In this document: positions 43,779 through 54,918 of the stretch, in pieces
Layout of the letters: every line of letters starts with the position of its first letter
How positions within the stretch are numbered: position 1 is the stretch's first letter
Origin: Mrakia gelida
Lineage: Eukaryota > Basidiomycota > Tremellomycetes > Cystofilobasidiales > Mrakiaceae
Length of the DNA: 64,000 nucleotides
Direction of reading: 5' to 3'
Assembly (NCBI GenBank): GCA_024345305.1
Contig: BRON01000012.1
Span: 620,001 to 684,000 of the forward strand
Made by a program: the position numbers and the translations under genes
The notes under the pieces: model-generated
What the model saw: the letters and a program-made list of their open reading frames with translations, nothing else
Told to the model about the DNA's origin: nothing
Database searches by the model: none

Positions 43779-45983
43779 ATGACTTCTTACGCTACCGCTC
43801 CCGTGCTGAAGCACCCGGCTCCTCCCTCCTCCTCTCGTACGAACGAGTCTCGATACTGGCGTCGGTACAAGAACCCTACTTACATCAAGGAGTACGCTCC
43901 CATAACGCACGTCCAGTTCGCTCCTCAAAAGCCTCACCGTCTGGCCGTCACCGCCAGCTCAGAGGTCAAGATCTACGCTCCCAGGACGAACAAGGTAGTC
44001 AAGACCGTCGCTAGGTTCAAGGAGACTGCTAGGAGTGGAGAGATCAGGAGCGACGGGAACCTGTTGGTCGCAGGAGACGATTCAGGTTTGGTTCAGGTGA
44101 GCTCAACCTTTCTTCTTCAAGAGCTCGTTTCGAACACACAGAAGAGATATATACTGACCGACACCTTCCCTCGATACTCCTTACTGGTAGGTGTTTAACT
44201 TGAATTCGAGAGAAATTCTCAAGCAGATCAAGGACCATCAACAGTGAGCTCAAACTTCGCTTCCCTTCCCTCCTCCGTCCCCCCCTCCCTCCCTTCTATT
44301 CGTTCGCCTGCTTCCCTACCTCCTACATCACCCTTTCAGGCTCTCCAAACTGATTCCTTCCCTTCTTCTCACCCCTCCAGACCCGTTCACGTCACCAAAT
44401 TCTCCCCTCACAACCTCTCTAACCTCCTCACCTGTTCGGACGACACCACCGCCGCCCTCTACGACCTCACCTCCCCTACCCCTCTCCTCACCTTCACAGG
44501 CCACACAGATTACGTCCGATCCGGTGCCTTCCTTCCCAACTCCCCTCATCAAATTCTCACTGGTTCCTACGACTCAACCGTCAAGCTCTGGGACACTCGA
44601 ACAGGAAACGCCGAAATGACCCTCCAATCCAACTACGCGACCGAAGCCGTCCTTCCCTACCCGTCAGGAGGACTCATTCTCAGTGCTGGAGGACCGGTGG
44701 TGAGGTGTTGGGATCTAGTGGGAGGTGGAAGGTGTCTGAGGGAGGTCAGCAATCACCAGAAGACGGTGACGTGCTTGACGTTCGATGGAGCGAACGGAGC
44801 TGGCAAGAGGAGGTTGTTGAGTGGTGGGTTGGATCAGATGGTGAAGGTTTACGATGTGGCGGACTGGAAGGTCGTGCATACGATGAGATACACGGCTCCT
44901 ATTCTTTCTATCGCTATCTCTGTGCGTATCGTCTTTCATCCTTCGTCGTCTACGTCGCACGACGAGCTCGCGACTCTCGTCTCTTTCGCTGATTCCCTCT
45001 TTCCCCCTCTCTCTCCTCTTACCTTTTCTTTACCACCTTCACTTCATCCAATAGCCCGACGACACCCACCTCGCCGCCGGTCTCTCCGACTCCACCCTCT
45101 CCATCCGTCAACGAGCTCCTCCCAAAGTCGCCGCCATCGCCTCCTCCTCTCACCCTCTCGATTCCGCTCCCCTCAACCCTTCCACCTACACCTCCTTCCT
45201 CTCCGCTGGAGCCGATCTCGGAGCCATCCTCGCTAACGCAGAGACCGATCGAGCCAAGGACAAGAAGAAGGCTCCGCTGGTCGGAGAGAAGGGAGAGGTC
45301 AGGATCAACGACGCGTCGGGTGCGAGCAAGAAGAAGAAGCTCAGGGTGTACGATCGATTCCTGAAGGAGTTCAGGTACGGAGCTGCTTTGGATGCGGCGT
45401 TGAAGAGGGTGAGTCGACCATCTATTCCTTCCGTCGGGTCGGGTTCGAGGAGAGAGAGCGAGGAAGACTCGTCGAAGCTAACTTTCGCGTTTTGTTTCAT
45501 CGCGGCTGCAGGACATCCCACCAACCACCTCCTTCTCGCTCATCACGGAACTCATCCACCGAGACGGTCTGCGGACAGCTCTCTCGGGACGAGACGACGT
45601 CTCCCTCGAACCCATCCTTCGATTCCTCATCCGAAACGTCACCGACACTCGATTCGGATCCACAGCAGCTCAGGTTTCGCTTGTTGTTATCGGTTCGTTT
45701 CTTCCCTTCACTTCTCTTGCTCCGTTTTCTCTCTCTCTTCCTTTCTCCTCGCTAACCTCACCTTTCTTCGCTCGTTCGTTTAGACCTCTACTCCCCCATC
45801 ATGGGCCAATCCCCACTGATCGACGACCTCTTCGGCAAGCTTCAGAAGAAGGTGAACGACGAGCTGAGGATGCAGAGGGATGTGCTGGTTGGACTGAAGG
45901 GGATGGTGGATATGGTGCTGGGGAACGCGATGATGGGACAGGGTGGGGAGGCGTCGGTGCTGCCGAGTCCAGTTGTGGTTTGA
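43779..45983 (+). CDS. UTP15: U3 small nucleolar RNA-associated protein 15
   Basis: A WD40 protein of the t-UTP/UtpA subcomplex of the small-subunit processome, acting in nucleolar 18S pre-rRNA transcription and processing. Six exons (43779-44096, 44191-44243, 44381-44921, 45055-45408, 45512-45692, 45784-45983) give 548 residues with an exact frame; yeast Utp15 is 513. Typical start YWRRYKNPTYIKEYAPITHV, then blades such as FTGHTDYVRSGAFLPNSPHQ, ILTGSYDSTVKLWDTR and RLLSGGLDQMVKVYD. The C-terminal UTP15 domain is LRVYDRFLKEFRYGAALDAA with ELIHRDGLRTALSGRD and the long helix at the end. The gene sits between the arms of the BTB inverted duplication. Confidence 0.96.
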
Positions 45984-46104
45984 TCTTTGATCTTGATCGT
46001 CTTACTTATTGAGAAGGGAAAGGAGAGCGTCGAAGCGAGAGAACATTGATAGAGATACAAGACAAGCGAGAGAAGAACTAGACTACAAGAGGATAGGTAC
46101 AAGA

Positions 46105-49100
46105 CTAGAGCCAGTTCGACTTCGCTTCGGCTGTGAGTCGTCTCAGCTTCTGCAGTGGATTCTCGACCACTCCTCCTCCTCCCTTCGACTGCTGAGCAAC
46201 AGGCTCGTCCTCGTCGGTGACTCTCCTCGGTCGTTTCCCGAGGCTGTTCTTGACGGGTGTAGAAGTGACGACAACGTCGACAAGCATCACGTTGGATCTG
46301 AGAATGAGAGGGCGAAGCGAAGAGAGTCAGTTCAGTTCGACGCGACAAGGAGGAACAGACGGGAGAGGGAACGAAACGAACCTCGACTCGTTCTCCTTGA
46401 GAACGGCGTCAGCTGCCTCCTGATCCTTCCGATGCTGATCCAGGACCTTCTGAAATCCTCGCTCAATGTCGCGCGTCTTGCCAGTGAACCACTCGAGGAG
46501 GTCGTCGTCTTTGAGGGACGAGAGACGGACGGGCTCGAGGGTGCTGATCTGTTCGACGACGGAGTTGAAGAGCGTTTCGAGGACGGCTCGGTAGGGCGGA
46601 GCTACAGAGAACGAAGGCGGAGGGAGTGAGGAGAGCGTCAGATGAGTTCGAAGAGAGGGAAGAAGCGAAAGAGTCGACTCACGAGATCCGGAGAGACGAG
46701 CGTCTCGAAGATCGCACCGGATGAGATCGAACGAGAAGTCGTCCACGAACCTCGAGAGTTCGAGGTATTCTTGAAGAGCTCGGGAGGCGGATCTGCGAGA
46801 AAGGAGACAAGTCAGTCTCGCGGACAGATGGGGGAGCGAGGGAAGAGTGAACATACTGATTGTCATGGATCTGAACAGCAGGAGCGAAGGGAGGGAAGCC
46901 GAGTTCTTGCTTCTCGGGAGGCTCGAGACCGTGCAGAACTCCAGACGAGAACTCGTTGAGCGAGTCCAAGAGATCGTTGAAGGTCGAGACGACGACGTCC
47001 CAGTCTGTTCTCGAATCAGAGAAGGCATGGTCAGCGAGAAGACGACGCGAGAGAAAGAGACGAAACGAAGACGACTCACCGACTGGTTCCAAGGCGAGCA
47101 CGTCGACTCCAAACGCTAGCAGGTCCATCCAAACGGGCTGGAGAGGCTCCATGTAGTCTGTGGGAAGTTCCAAAGTCAGCGAGAGTTGTCGAAAGAGAGA
47201 GAAGCAAGACGAAAAGACTGACCTTCAGGAGACACCATCCGAACCTTGATCGACCCAATCTTTCGAACGAGCTCCTTCACCGCCGACGAGAAAACTTCAT
47301 CGGTGTTTTCCACGTCGGTGTAAGCGATCTTGATCCTATCGTAGGGAATTGGGAGATTGTCGATGTCAAGCTACAGCAGAAAAGAAGAGTGCTCGAAGTC
47401 AGAACGCGTCGAAGCTGAGGAGAGAGGAAACGCGGACTCACAGCATCTTCGATGGCCTCTCGGTGGTCTGGCCTGTCCCAAGAGATGATGAGGAGGGAGG
47501 TGGCGACGAGGTTGTCCTCGGATATGACCTTGAGCGTGTCTTCGAGTCGAGCGACGTCGTCTTCGGGAGACCTGATGAACCCAACAAGTTCAGTTTCGAT
47601 CTTTTTCGAACGCGAAAGACCAAGAGATCAACGCACCAACTCTCGCCGTGACCGATCTCAAAGATCACCAGCCCAATCTCCTCCGAGTCAATCAGGTCCT
47701 CCTGAGAACGAAAGCATACCAAAAGATCAGCGATTTGTCGAAGACGATTCGATTCGACGCGTCAAAGCCGAAGGCCACTCACATCCTCTCCCACGCTGAC
47801 CTCGACCGACCTCCCACTAGCAGAAACCAGCGTCGCAGAACCTTCCAGACCAAGCTTCATCCGAAGGTAAGGAGCTGTCTTGTCGGTGGTGGTGGAGAGC
47901 AGAACGTCCCAACGAAGAAGGTCCTCGTCGATGGGTGGAGAAGGAACGAGCGACGAGAGGTGTTGGGCGAGGAAGTCGAGGAAGGTCGAAGGTTTGTGGA
48001 ACGCTGCCAAGTTCTGGGCCGACTGGTGTGTACAGTGAAGGGGCGGAGAGGAAGGGAGGGCCATAAGGAGTCAGTTGAGGTGCGAGGGAGAAAACGAACG
48101 CGTCGAGAGCGAGGGCAAGAATGGACGAACCTTCACCAACTCCTGCTCCTTCTCGTGATAATCCCCAGTCACTATCCGCTTCTCAACGTCAACCATCTCC
48201 TCATCCTCATCCTCCCCACCTTCCTCCTCGCTCTCGTCCCAGTACTCCTCCGGCTCAACCTTCATCCGACTCATCGACAACCCCATCCCCTCCTCGTCCC
48301 TCCTCCTCTTCTCTAACCTCACCCTCCTGCCCTTCCTCAGCTCCCCAACCTCCATCAACCTCTTCACAGCGTTCTTCCCCGTCCATCTCTTCCCCTGTTC
48401 ATCAGCCAGCACCTCCATCCCCACCTGCTTCACGCGTCCGTCGATCTGCTCCTCCACGAACGACGCGCTAGAGCGAGTGAGGTGTTGCGAGAGCCCGGAA
48501 GCGAGTTGAGCTGCTTGTCGGTCGAGGATTCGTTGTTGAGATGCGAGAGCGGAGGAGGAGATGGTGGAGAGGGTGGAGAGGACGGCTTCGTCAAGGAGGG
48601 CGGTGGCGAGGGAGGTGACGGTCGAGGAGGAGATGGTGGGTTTCGGTTTGGGTTTAGGAGCTGGTGGAGGGTGTCTGGGGGTCGTAGATGCTGGAGGAAG
48701 GGTGGAAGTCGAGGCTGGAACGGCGCGAGGGACGAAGGGAGTTGCTGCCGAGCTGAGAGAGGTGGATGGTGGAGGTTGGGTGAACGGAGAGGAGGAGGAG
48801 GGAGCTGGAGCGGCGGAGAAGCCGAAGGGAGAGGAAGAGGGTTGCTTCTGGGGCGGAGGGAAGGTGTTCGAGGAGGTTTGGAATGGGGAGGAGGAGGGCT
48901 GGGAGCTTGTCGAAGCCGACGAGGGAGGGAAGGCTCCGTAGGCAGAGGATCCGATGGGTTGAGTGGTTCCAAGAGGAGATGGACGAGGTTGGAAGGACGA
49001 AGCGGCTGCCGAGAGGGAAGACTTCGAAGCGATTCTCGAAGGAGCGGGACGCGAAGGAGCTGCCTTCGACTGAACTGGCGAGGTTCCTCGTCGTCGAATC

Positions 49101-51130
49101 GCGAGTCCGTTGATGATCTCGATGTTGGTCCAGCCGGATCGTTTCGAGTCGACGACGCGTCGGGAGTGACGTTGAGCGTAGTTTTGACGAGGATCTGAAG
49201 AAGCGAAGAGAGAAACAGAGCGTGAGTTTTCGAGACCACGAACGAAAGACGCGTCGAACGAAATGGAAACGCGACTCACCGACGATGACGGCCTCCCTGT
49301 TGATCTCAACCGATACAGGCATGCTCCCCTCCCTCGTAACCTTCAACCCAAACTCCTCGCACACCTCGGCCACGTCCCTGACGTCGTCGCACCCCAACAT
49401 CCCCACCAAATCCTCCACCGCAACGGCCCCATGCCTCGGCAAGAAACTCTTCTTCAACGCCAGCAGCCCCGCCTTCCTCACATCTCCAAAATGACTCTCC
49501 ACCAGACAGGCAACGAGGTAAGGAGTCGTTCCCCTCTGCACGGTCTTGAAGAACCTCGTGAAGAAGTTCTGCGAGAGCTCCGAGGTGGGTTTTGACCTTC
49601 CGGCGTGCGGATCGTTGGGTCGTTGAGCCATGTAGGTGAGGGAGAGAGCGAGTTGGACCTCAGCAGTGTAGAAGAGGTAAGGAGGAAGAGCTTCGGTTTT
49701 GCGAAGGATGTCAGTGTCCCAGATGTGGGCGAGGAGGAGGTAGGCGCAGAACTCGGCTTCGTGAGGGGAGGAGGGAGTGGTCGAGGAGGAGGTGCGGGAG
49801 GTTCGTCGATCGGTGTAGAATTGGTCGAGCGATTGGAAGACTGACCCAGGAGGTGACGAGAAGGAGCCGAGTGAGCTATGGGGGCTAAGAAGAGGCGCGA
49901 GAAGACGCGTCGAAGAAAGAAGAGGACGAGGAAAGCGACGAACCTTTCTTCATCTGCTCCATCTCCTGCTGAACACTGAATCCTTCGCCCGCACAGAGCA
50001 CGTGGAGAGCGTGGATATGGTACCTCGCCATCCTCTCGTGGCACTCGATGCTGATGTCCGACTTCTCGGACTGAACGGAGAAGTCCTGCCTGATGGAACG
50101 CGTTCGATCTCGAATGAAGGAGTGGGTCGCTTTGAGCTCGGGATCCTCGCCAAGAAGGGTGGTGAAGAGGTAGTCGAGGGTGTTCTGAAAGAGAATAAAG
50201 GGTCAAGTTAGTCTGGAGAACGAGCTGGTAGGATGGGGGGGAGTTTGAGACGAACCCTGAGAGTCTCTGGTGTTCGAACGTCGGAAGGGAGAGCTTGTTC
50301 GTTTCCTGCTGCTGGACGATGGAACATCTTGACGGCCTTGGAGTGATCTATTCGATTGGTGGTTCCGGCAAGCTGTAAATAGGAGCAAGATCAGCTTCTC
50401 AGACAATTTTGAGCGAAGCAGAAGAGATGTAGATGGGGGACTGACGAGCTCGAACTTGTCGACGTTGAACTTGTGTTCCCTCTCCTCCCTCTCGTACCTC
50501 GGACACATCTCCGTACACGTTCCCTTGAGGGATCCTATCCGTTTTGGAGCGTTAGGATTGTCTGGATCGTCGATCTCTCCGTTGGCGATGGCTTGCTTCC
50601 GCTCTTGTTCTCGGAGGACGTGAAGCTGAGGTCGGGAGAGGAAGAGAAGGAGGAGGTCAGCTCAGCTCGTTGTTCCTCCTTCGTCTGTTGAGAGCTGGTC
50701 TGACCTTCTCGAACATGTTCCCTTCGAACTTTTTGTTGAACCTCTGACTTCTAGCATGAGCCTTCCCCTCGTCGTCTTCCTCGCCTCCCAAAGCGAGCCC
50801 TTCCGAGTCTGGGCCGGCTTGATCCTCTCCTGCCTCAGGATCTCCTTCGTCAACGAGGGCTTCCATCCGACTGAGAGCGTTCCCTCCTCCTCGTCCTCCT
50901 CGGATGCCGTTCGAAGATCCTCCTCGATGAGATCCTCGATTACTGAATCCTGAGAAGGCGGGTGCTGAGGATGAAGACGAAGGTTGGGAAGGTTGGAAGG
51001 AGGAGGAGGAAGGGAAGGAGGAGGTCGTCGACGTCGAGGGAGCGGAGAGAGCATGAGCAGATCCTGGCCGGGAAGGGAGTCCACCGCGAGACCAGACTCC
51101 ATTAGGTGCTCCACCACCTCGAGAAGTCAT
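46105..51130 (-). CDS. SAC3: SAC3/GANP-family mRNA export factor (TREX-2 subunit)
   Basis: Scaffold of the TREX-2 complex, which couples transcription to mRNA export at the nuclear pore. About fifteen exons, the first 51130-50705 and the second starting at 50625. The family signature GTCTEMCPRYEREEREH is in exon 2, followed by DHSKAVKMFHRPAAG, the helical region with FIRDRTRSIRQDFSVQ, and a winged-helix end (RDVAEVCEEFGLKVTREG). A Gly/Ser-rich N-terminus (NRGSHRGG) and a Ser/Pro/Phe-rich middle with FGFSAAPA-type repeats resemble nucleoporin-binding sequence. After an acidic patch, the C-terminal third (LLRWDVLLSTTTDKT, DLIDSEEIGLVIFEIG) matches the extended domain of larger fungal and metazoan GANP proteins. 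The whole gene lies between the BTB duplication arms. Confidence 0.93.
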
Positions 51131-51291
51131 GTAGGAAGGATAAAAGAAGTGGGAAACGAAAAGAAAAGGGGGATGGGGGGTGCGAGAAACCAGAGCTCGA
51201 CCTCGAAGCTCGTTTGACCTTCAACGACATTTCGACCTCCTCCGAGTCCCTTCCCTTCCTTCCCTTCCATCCCCTCACCCCTTCTGCCACG
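51131..51291. promoter_or_regulatory. Divergent promoter, SAC3 / BTB copy 3
   Basis: 161 bp separate the opposed starts. The part nearest BTB copy 3 is the mirror of the BTB copy 2 leader. Confidence 0.5.
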
Positions 51292-52141
51292 ATGGCTCCC
51301 AAGAATCAAGCTACCGAAGCTTTAGACGAGGTCGTCAAGTCCTCTTACCACGTCAACTTCCCCCTCTACCCCGAAGCGGACCTCATCGTCGAATCCTCGT
51401 CCGGAACCCTCTTCGCAACTCGAGCTCTCTACCTTCGAGCCGTCTCCTCCGTCTTCGACGACATCCTCTCCCTCCCACCTCCAGACGACCAATCGAAGGT
51501 GGATGGCCTCCCGACCATCAAGATCGAAGAAAACGAAGTCATCTTCGAGGTCTTCCTCCGCTACGCTCATCGAGGTCGCCTCCTCGTCAACGGCGAACCT
51601 CCCTCTCCCTCCTGGCCCACCATCCTCCTCCTCTCCAAACTCTTCGACAAGTACGACTCCCCAGATCTGGCCAGATCTCTCCTCCTCGAACAACTCCCAA
51701 ACTTCTTAGGAGATCCCAAAGATGCCAGACCGCCGAGATACAACAAGGCTCTCCCGATCAGCGTCTTCGCCGTCGCCGTCGTTCATGGAATCCAGGAGTT
51801 GGCCAAGACTAGCCTTCGCTGGAGTCAAAGATCCGGTGTCACCGAGGAGGGGGCAAGAGTCTTCTTCCAGTCGCCCAAGGATAATCTTACCGAGATCAAG
51901 CAGAAGGACTGGCGACCGTCGCATCTTGGAGACCTACCTTTGGACCTCCTCGCGAGATTGCCGCTCCCAGTGGTTCAGAAGTTCTCCAACCTGTACTCGA
52001 AGGTGTTGGTGACACCAGGCTACTCGTGGATAAATGCTGGAGACGACTTTGAGGTTCGTAATTCGTTCGCTCTTCTTTCTTCAACAAGACGCGCGACGCT
52101 CAAGCTGACCTTCTCTCCCTCTTCTCGCTTCTCAGCTCTGA
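51292..52141 (+). CDS. BTB/POZ-like protein, copy 3 (intact)
   Basis: Exon 1 (51292-52053, 254 codons) plus a 6-nt last exon (52136-52141, Leu and TGA). It has the same motif order as copy 2: ADLIVESSSGTLFATRALYL, SSVFDDILSLPPPDDQSK, FEVFLRYAHRGRLLVNG, ILLLSKLFDKYDSPDLARSL and TPGYSWINAGDDFE at the end. Copies 2 and 3 are each other's closest relatives in the window and share the 5' leader and 3' flank. The middle differs (VFAVAVVHGIQELAKTSLRW; short deletion before it), so both may be under separate selection. It is divergent from SAC3. Confidence 0.75.
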
Positions 52142-53711
52142 GACCCTTACCTCGTACGTCGTTGTCTCCCTTCATTCTTTGAAGCCTTTTCTCACTCTCT
52201 TCTTCTCCTTCGTTTCCAGAACGATCGAACTCGAAAGGAAGGAGGAGCCACGACCTGCTCTCGAGTTTCGACTTTCGCCTCGTCAGTTCACTCCTCTTTA
52301 TTCGCACTTGTCTCGCGCCTCTGACCATCTCTTCTTCGCTTTCACCTATCTAGAACGTCACCTCGCTGTCGGTCTCCCATCTTCATCTCTCTCCATCGCC
52401 TCGCCGCCATCCGTGAGGTCGCTTTTCTTTCCCTCGATTTGTTCCTTGCGTCTGACCTCTCCTCCTTCTTGATCTCTCCCACCAGACACATCAACCTTCA
52501 CGACTTCACGAACCTTCCAATCTATCTTCTCCCACACCTTCACTCGTTCGTTCGTTCCCTCTTCCTTCTCCGTCGTCCTCGCTCGTTCGACTCGCTCATC
52601 GACGCGTCTCTCCCCCTCTCCTCCCTTTCTTTCAGCTCGCCTCGCCCTTCCCCTCCTCCTCTCAATACCCACCTCCATCCACCCTCATCAACTCTGCATC
52701 CTCCCATTCAAAGCACTTTCACTTCGCTTCCTTAACCGTCCAACTCATCCTCAAGCTCGTCCTCTCCTCGTCGAGTCGAAGCCCAACGGACGTCGTCGTC
52801 TTCTCGTCTCTTGACCTCGGAATGGAGGAATCGCCAGGGTTGCGATCGGTCGAGCCTACGCTAGAGATTCTGTAGGGACGATATAGTGTCGTTGGACGAG
52901 TGGGAGAGCGTTTCGGTTGAGTTGGGGGGTCGGGAAGAGGGAGGAGGGACGTTCGGCGTCGAGAGGTGAGGACGTGAGGGAGAAAGATGGCCACGGTTCC
53001 TTTCAATCTGAAGCGATTGCTTTGAAACTTGGTGGGAAGCTAGAGATAACAGATCCAAGCTTGAAGGGCGGACGGAGGAGGTGGAAACAAAACCGTAGAA
53101 TTTTCAGTCGTTGGGTAACGAACGCCTCGCCCACTCTGAGAGAATCCTCCTGTCGCGTTCGCATTTAGGCTGATCCTTCTGAAACCTCTCGTCGGGATCA
53201 AGTGGGAGTCTTTCTTTCGATATAATTTTCGTCTGAGGCGTCAGAGAGGCAGGTTGGCCTCAAGAAAGGGAAGAAACAATCGAGTTGACTCAACCTTCGC
53301 GTGAGTTGACTCAACCTCGCGCGTCCTTTTCTGACGATCCGCTGACTCCTTCCTCGCAATCCGTTTTTTCTCGCGATCCAAGAACATAGATCTACAGTCA
53401 GTAGGGTTGCAGAGCTTATCGCATTTTTTGAGTCGACAGGGAGGGACGATTGGATTTGAGCGCTCCTTTCTTGAAAGCTGCTGGCAGGGGAGGGGAGGGA
53501 TCCTTTCTGCTCTCTCACCGTCCAACGTCTTCCATACCTCTGTCGCTGAAAGTTCATCTATAGGTACGGTGATTACCTTCCCTCAGAAAGTTGCTATGCC
53601 TTCGTCATCTCTGTACTGACTCGTTTCCTCGTCCTTTGCGCCGTCCAGCTCCTCTCGCTCAAACCCTTTGGTCCCTCCTCCATCTCGCTCGCTCCCACCC
53701 TCCTCGCATCC
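52142..53711. other. 1.57-kb gap between BTB copies 3 and 4
   Basis: Up to about 53036 this is the 3' flank shared with copy 2; it contains two acceptor-like ends (tccaccag-type) after GTGAGG/GTACGT-like donors, so it may be a spliced 3' UTR. The remainder is upstream of copy 4 and holds two TGACTCA sites. No independent gene is supported. Confidence 0.45.
53286..53313. promoter_or_regulatory. Two TGACTCA (Gcn4/AP-1-type) sites
   Basis: TGACTCA occurs at 53286-53292 and 53307-53313, each inside the longer palindrome gttgactcaac, 21 bp apart (two helical turns). This is the known binding sequence of fungal bZIP factors of the Gcn4 type. They lie 400 bp upstream of the broken BTB copy 4. Use as a binding site is inference. 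Confidence 0.4.
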
Positions 53712-54574
53712 ATGCCGCCCAGAAACAGGATCCGAAAGAAGCTCATTCGACACAAGACAGACGGAGCGCCCTTCTCACCCAACTTCTAACTTTTCACGGG
53801 TTGCGACCTCGTCGTCCGTTGCTCGGACAACGTCAAGTTCGCTACTCGATCCGAGTGCGTCGCAGGCAGCTCTCTCTTCTTCAAAGAAGAGATCAGACTC
53901 GCCCTCGAGGAGAAGCAGAAGGTCGACGGACACATGCTCGTCGAAATCGAGGAGTCGAGCGAGACGTTCGAGCTCTTCCTTCAGCTCGTCCAACAACGAA
54001 TCCCCTCGGAATGCCTCGACTACGCTCAACCCTCCCTCCCCACATGGCGAACCATCCTCCTCCTCTCCAACCTCTTCATCACCTATGAAGCTACCCTCGT
54101 CGCCAAATCCTTCCTCCAAACTCACCTCCAACGATTCATGTTGACCTCGTTCTTCGATGGAGAGGTCGTCGACGCCGAACATCCTCTTCCTCTCGCCATC
54201 GAGGTCTTCGCCCTCGCTTCGATTCACGGATCGGAGGAGATCGCTAAGCAGGCTTTGAGATGGAACGAGGTCTGGGGAGTCCTGCCTTCGGGAGCGAGGG
54301 CGACTCGTCTCGATCCGAGGGGGGCGAGGGAAGGTTGGCGAGCGTCCGAGCTCGCAGATCTGTCGGAGGAGCAGGGAGAACGTCTTACGTTCAAGACGAT
54401 TCAAGACTTCTCGAACCTTCATCACAAGGTCTCTACTGTCCCTGGATACTCTTGGGCCCAAGCTGGAGATGATTTCAAGGTTCGTCGACCGCGACGCGTT
54501 TGTGTTTGGCTGTTTCGTTCCTTTGCCTCGCGAACGAGAGCTGACTTCTATCTCCTCTCTTCCACCAGCTCTAA
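53712..54574 (+). pseudogene. BTB/POZ-like family, copy 4 (in-frame stop)
   Basis: ATG at 53712 opens MPPRNRIRKKLIRHKTDGAP, which aligns in position with the start of the intact copies. An in-frame TAA at 53787-53789 cuts it after 25 codons. Downstream, the same frame continues unbroken: DLVVRCSDNVKFATRSECVA, TFELFLQLVQQRIPSE, ILLLSNLFITYEATLVAKSF, VEVFALASIHGSEEIAKQAL, TVPGYSWAQAGDDFK, then an intron and the two-codon last exon (54569-54574). No AG acceptor lies between the TAA and the conserved block, so an intron does not explain it. Translation from the internal Met at 53934 would lose the first part of the BTB fold. It is the most divergent of the four. Confidence 0.65.
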
Positions 54575-54918
54575 ACATGTAATCTATCCATCTCTGAGCT
54601 CGCATCGCTTCTCCACCAGCGCTGACCTTCGTTCTCTTCTGCTTCGTCGCGTCAACAGGAATGATCTCGCGAGCTTCGATTCGAGCGAGGTAGGGAAAGA
54701 GGAGGGTTGAGCCTGAGATCGAGGCAGATAGTGGACGAGACGAGGGATACGAGTTGCGCCTTGGGAGTTGGATGGATATAGCGATGCTGGGGTCGAGAGA
54801 ACAACGAGAGGAAGAGCAGATCCGAAAAGCCCGATCGAGAAACGCGACGCGTCTTTCGGGCACGAGCCAAAGCTCTGCTTAGCTGTCAGAGCCATGAGCA
54901 TACCCTCTATCAACCTAG
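54575..54918. other. Spacer with duplicated 3' flank of BTB copy 4
   Basis: 344 bp. The first 300 bp match, in inverted orientation, the 3' flank of BTB copy 1 at 39800-40212. The remainder is the 3' UTR of the coilin-like gene. No gene is seen. Confidence 0.5.

Larger units (their letters stand above)
51190..54870 (+). repeat. Right arm of nested inverted duplication
   Basis: This arm carries BTB copies 3 and 4 in plus orientation and mirrors the left arm. The inner unit runs from about 51190 to 53036 (ends gcgattgctttgaaacttggtggga). The outer unit holds BTB copy 4 and its flank with the GCGCTGACC...CAACAG block near 54620-54660 and the agatcgtt/atgatctcgcgag...ttcgattcgagcga block after it. 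Gene-to-gene gaps are 1,571 bp here and 1,504 bp on the left. Confidence 0.7.

Noticed and set aside
48430..49239. Long open frames opposite and beside the SAC3 coding strand
   Set aside because: They arise from GC-rich, Ser/Pro-coding sequence read in other frames; they lack conserved motifs and splice signals, while SAC3 motifs fit the chosen frame.
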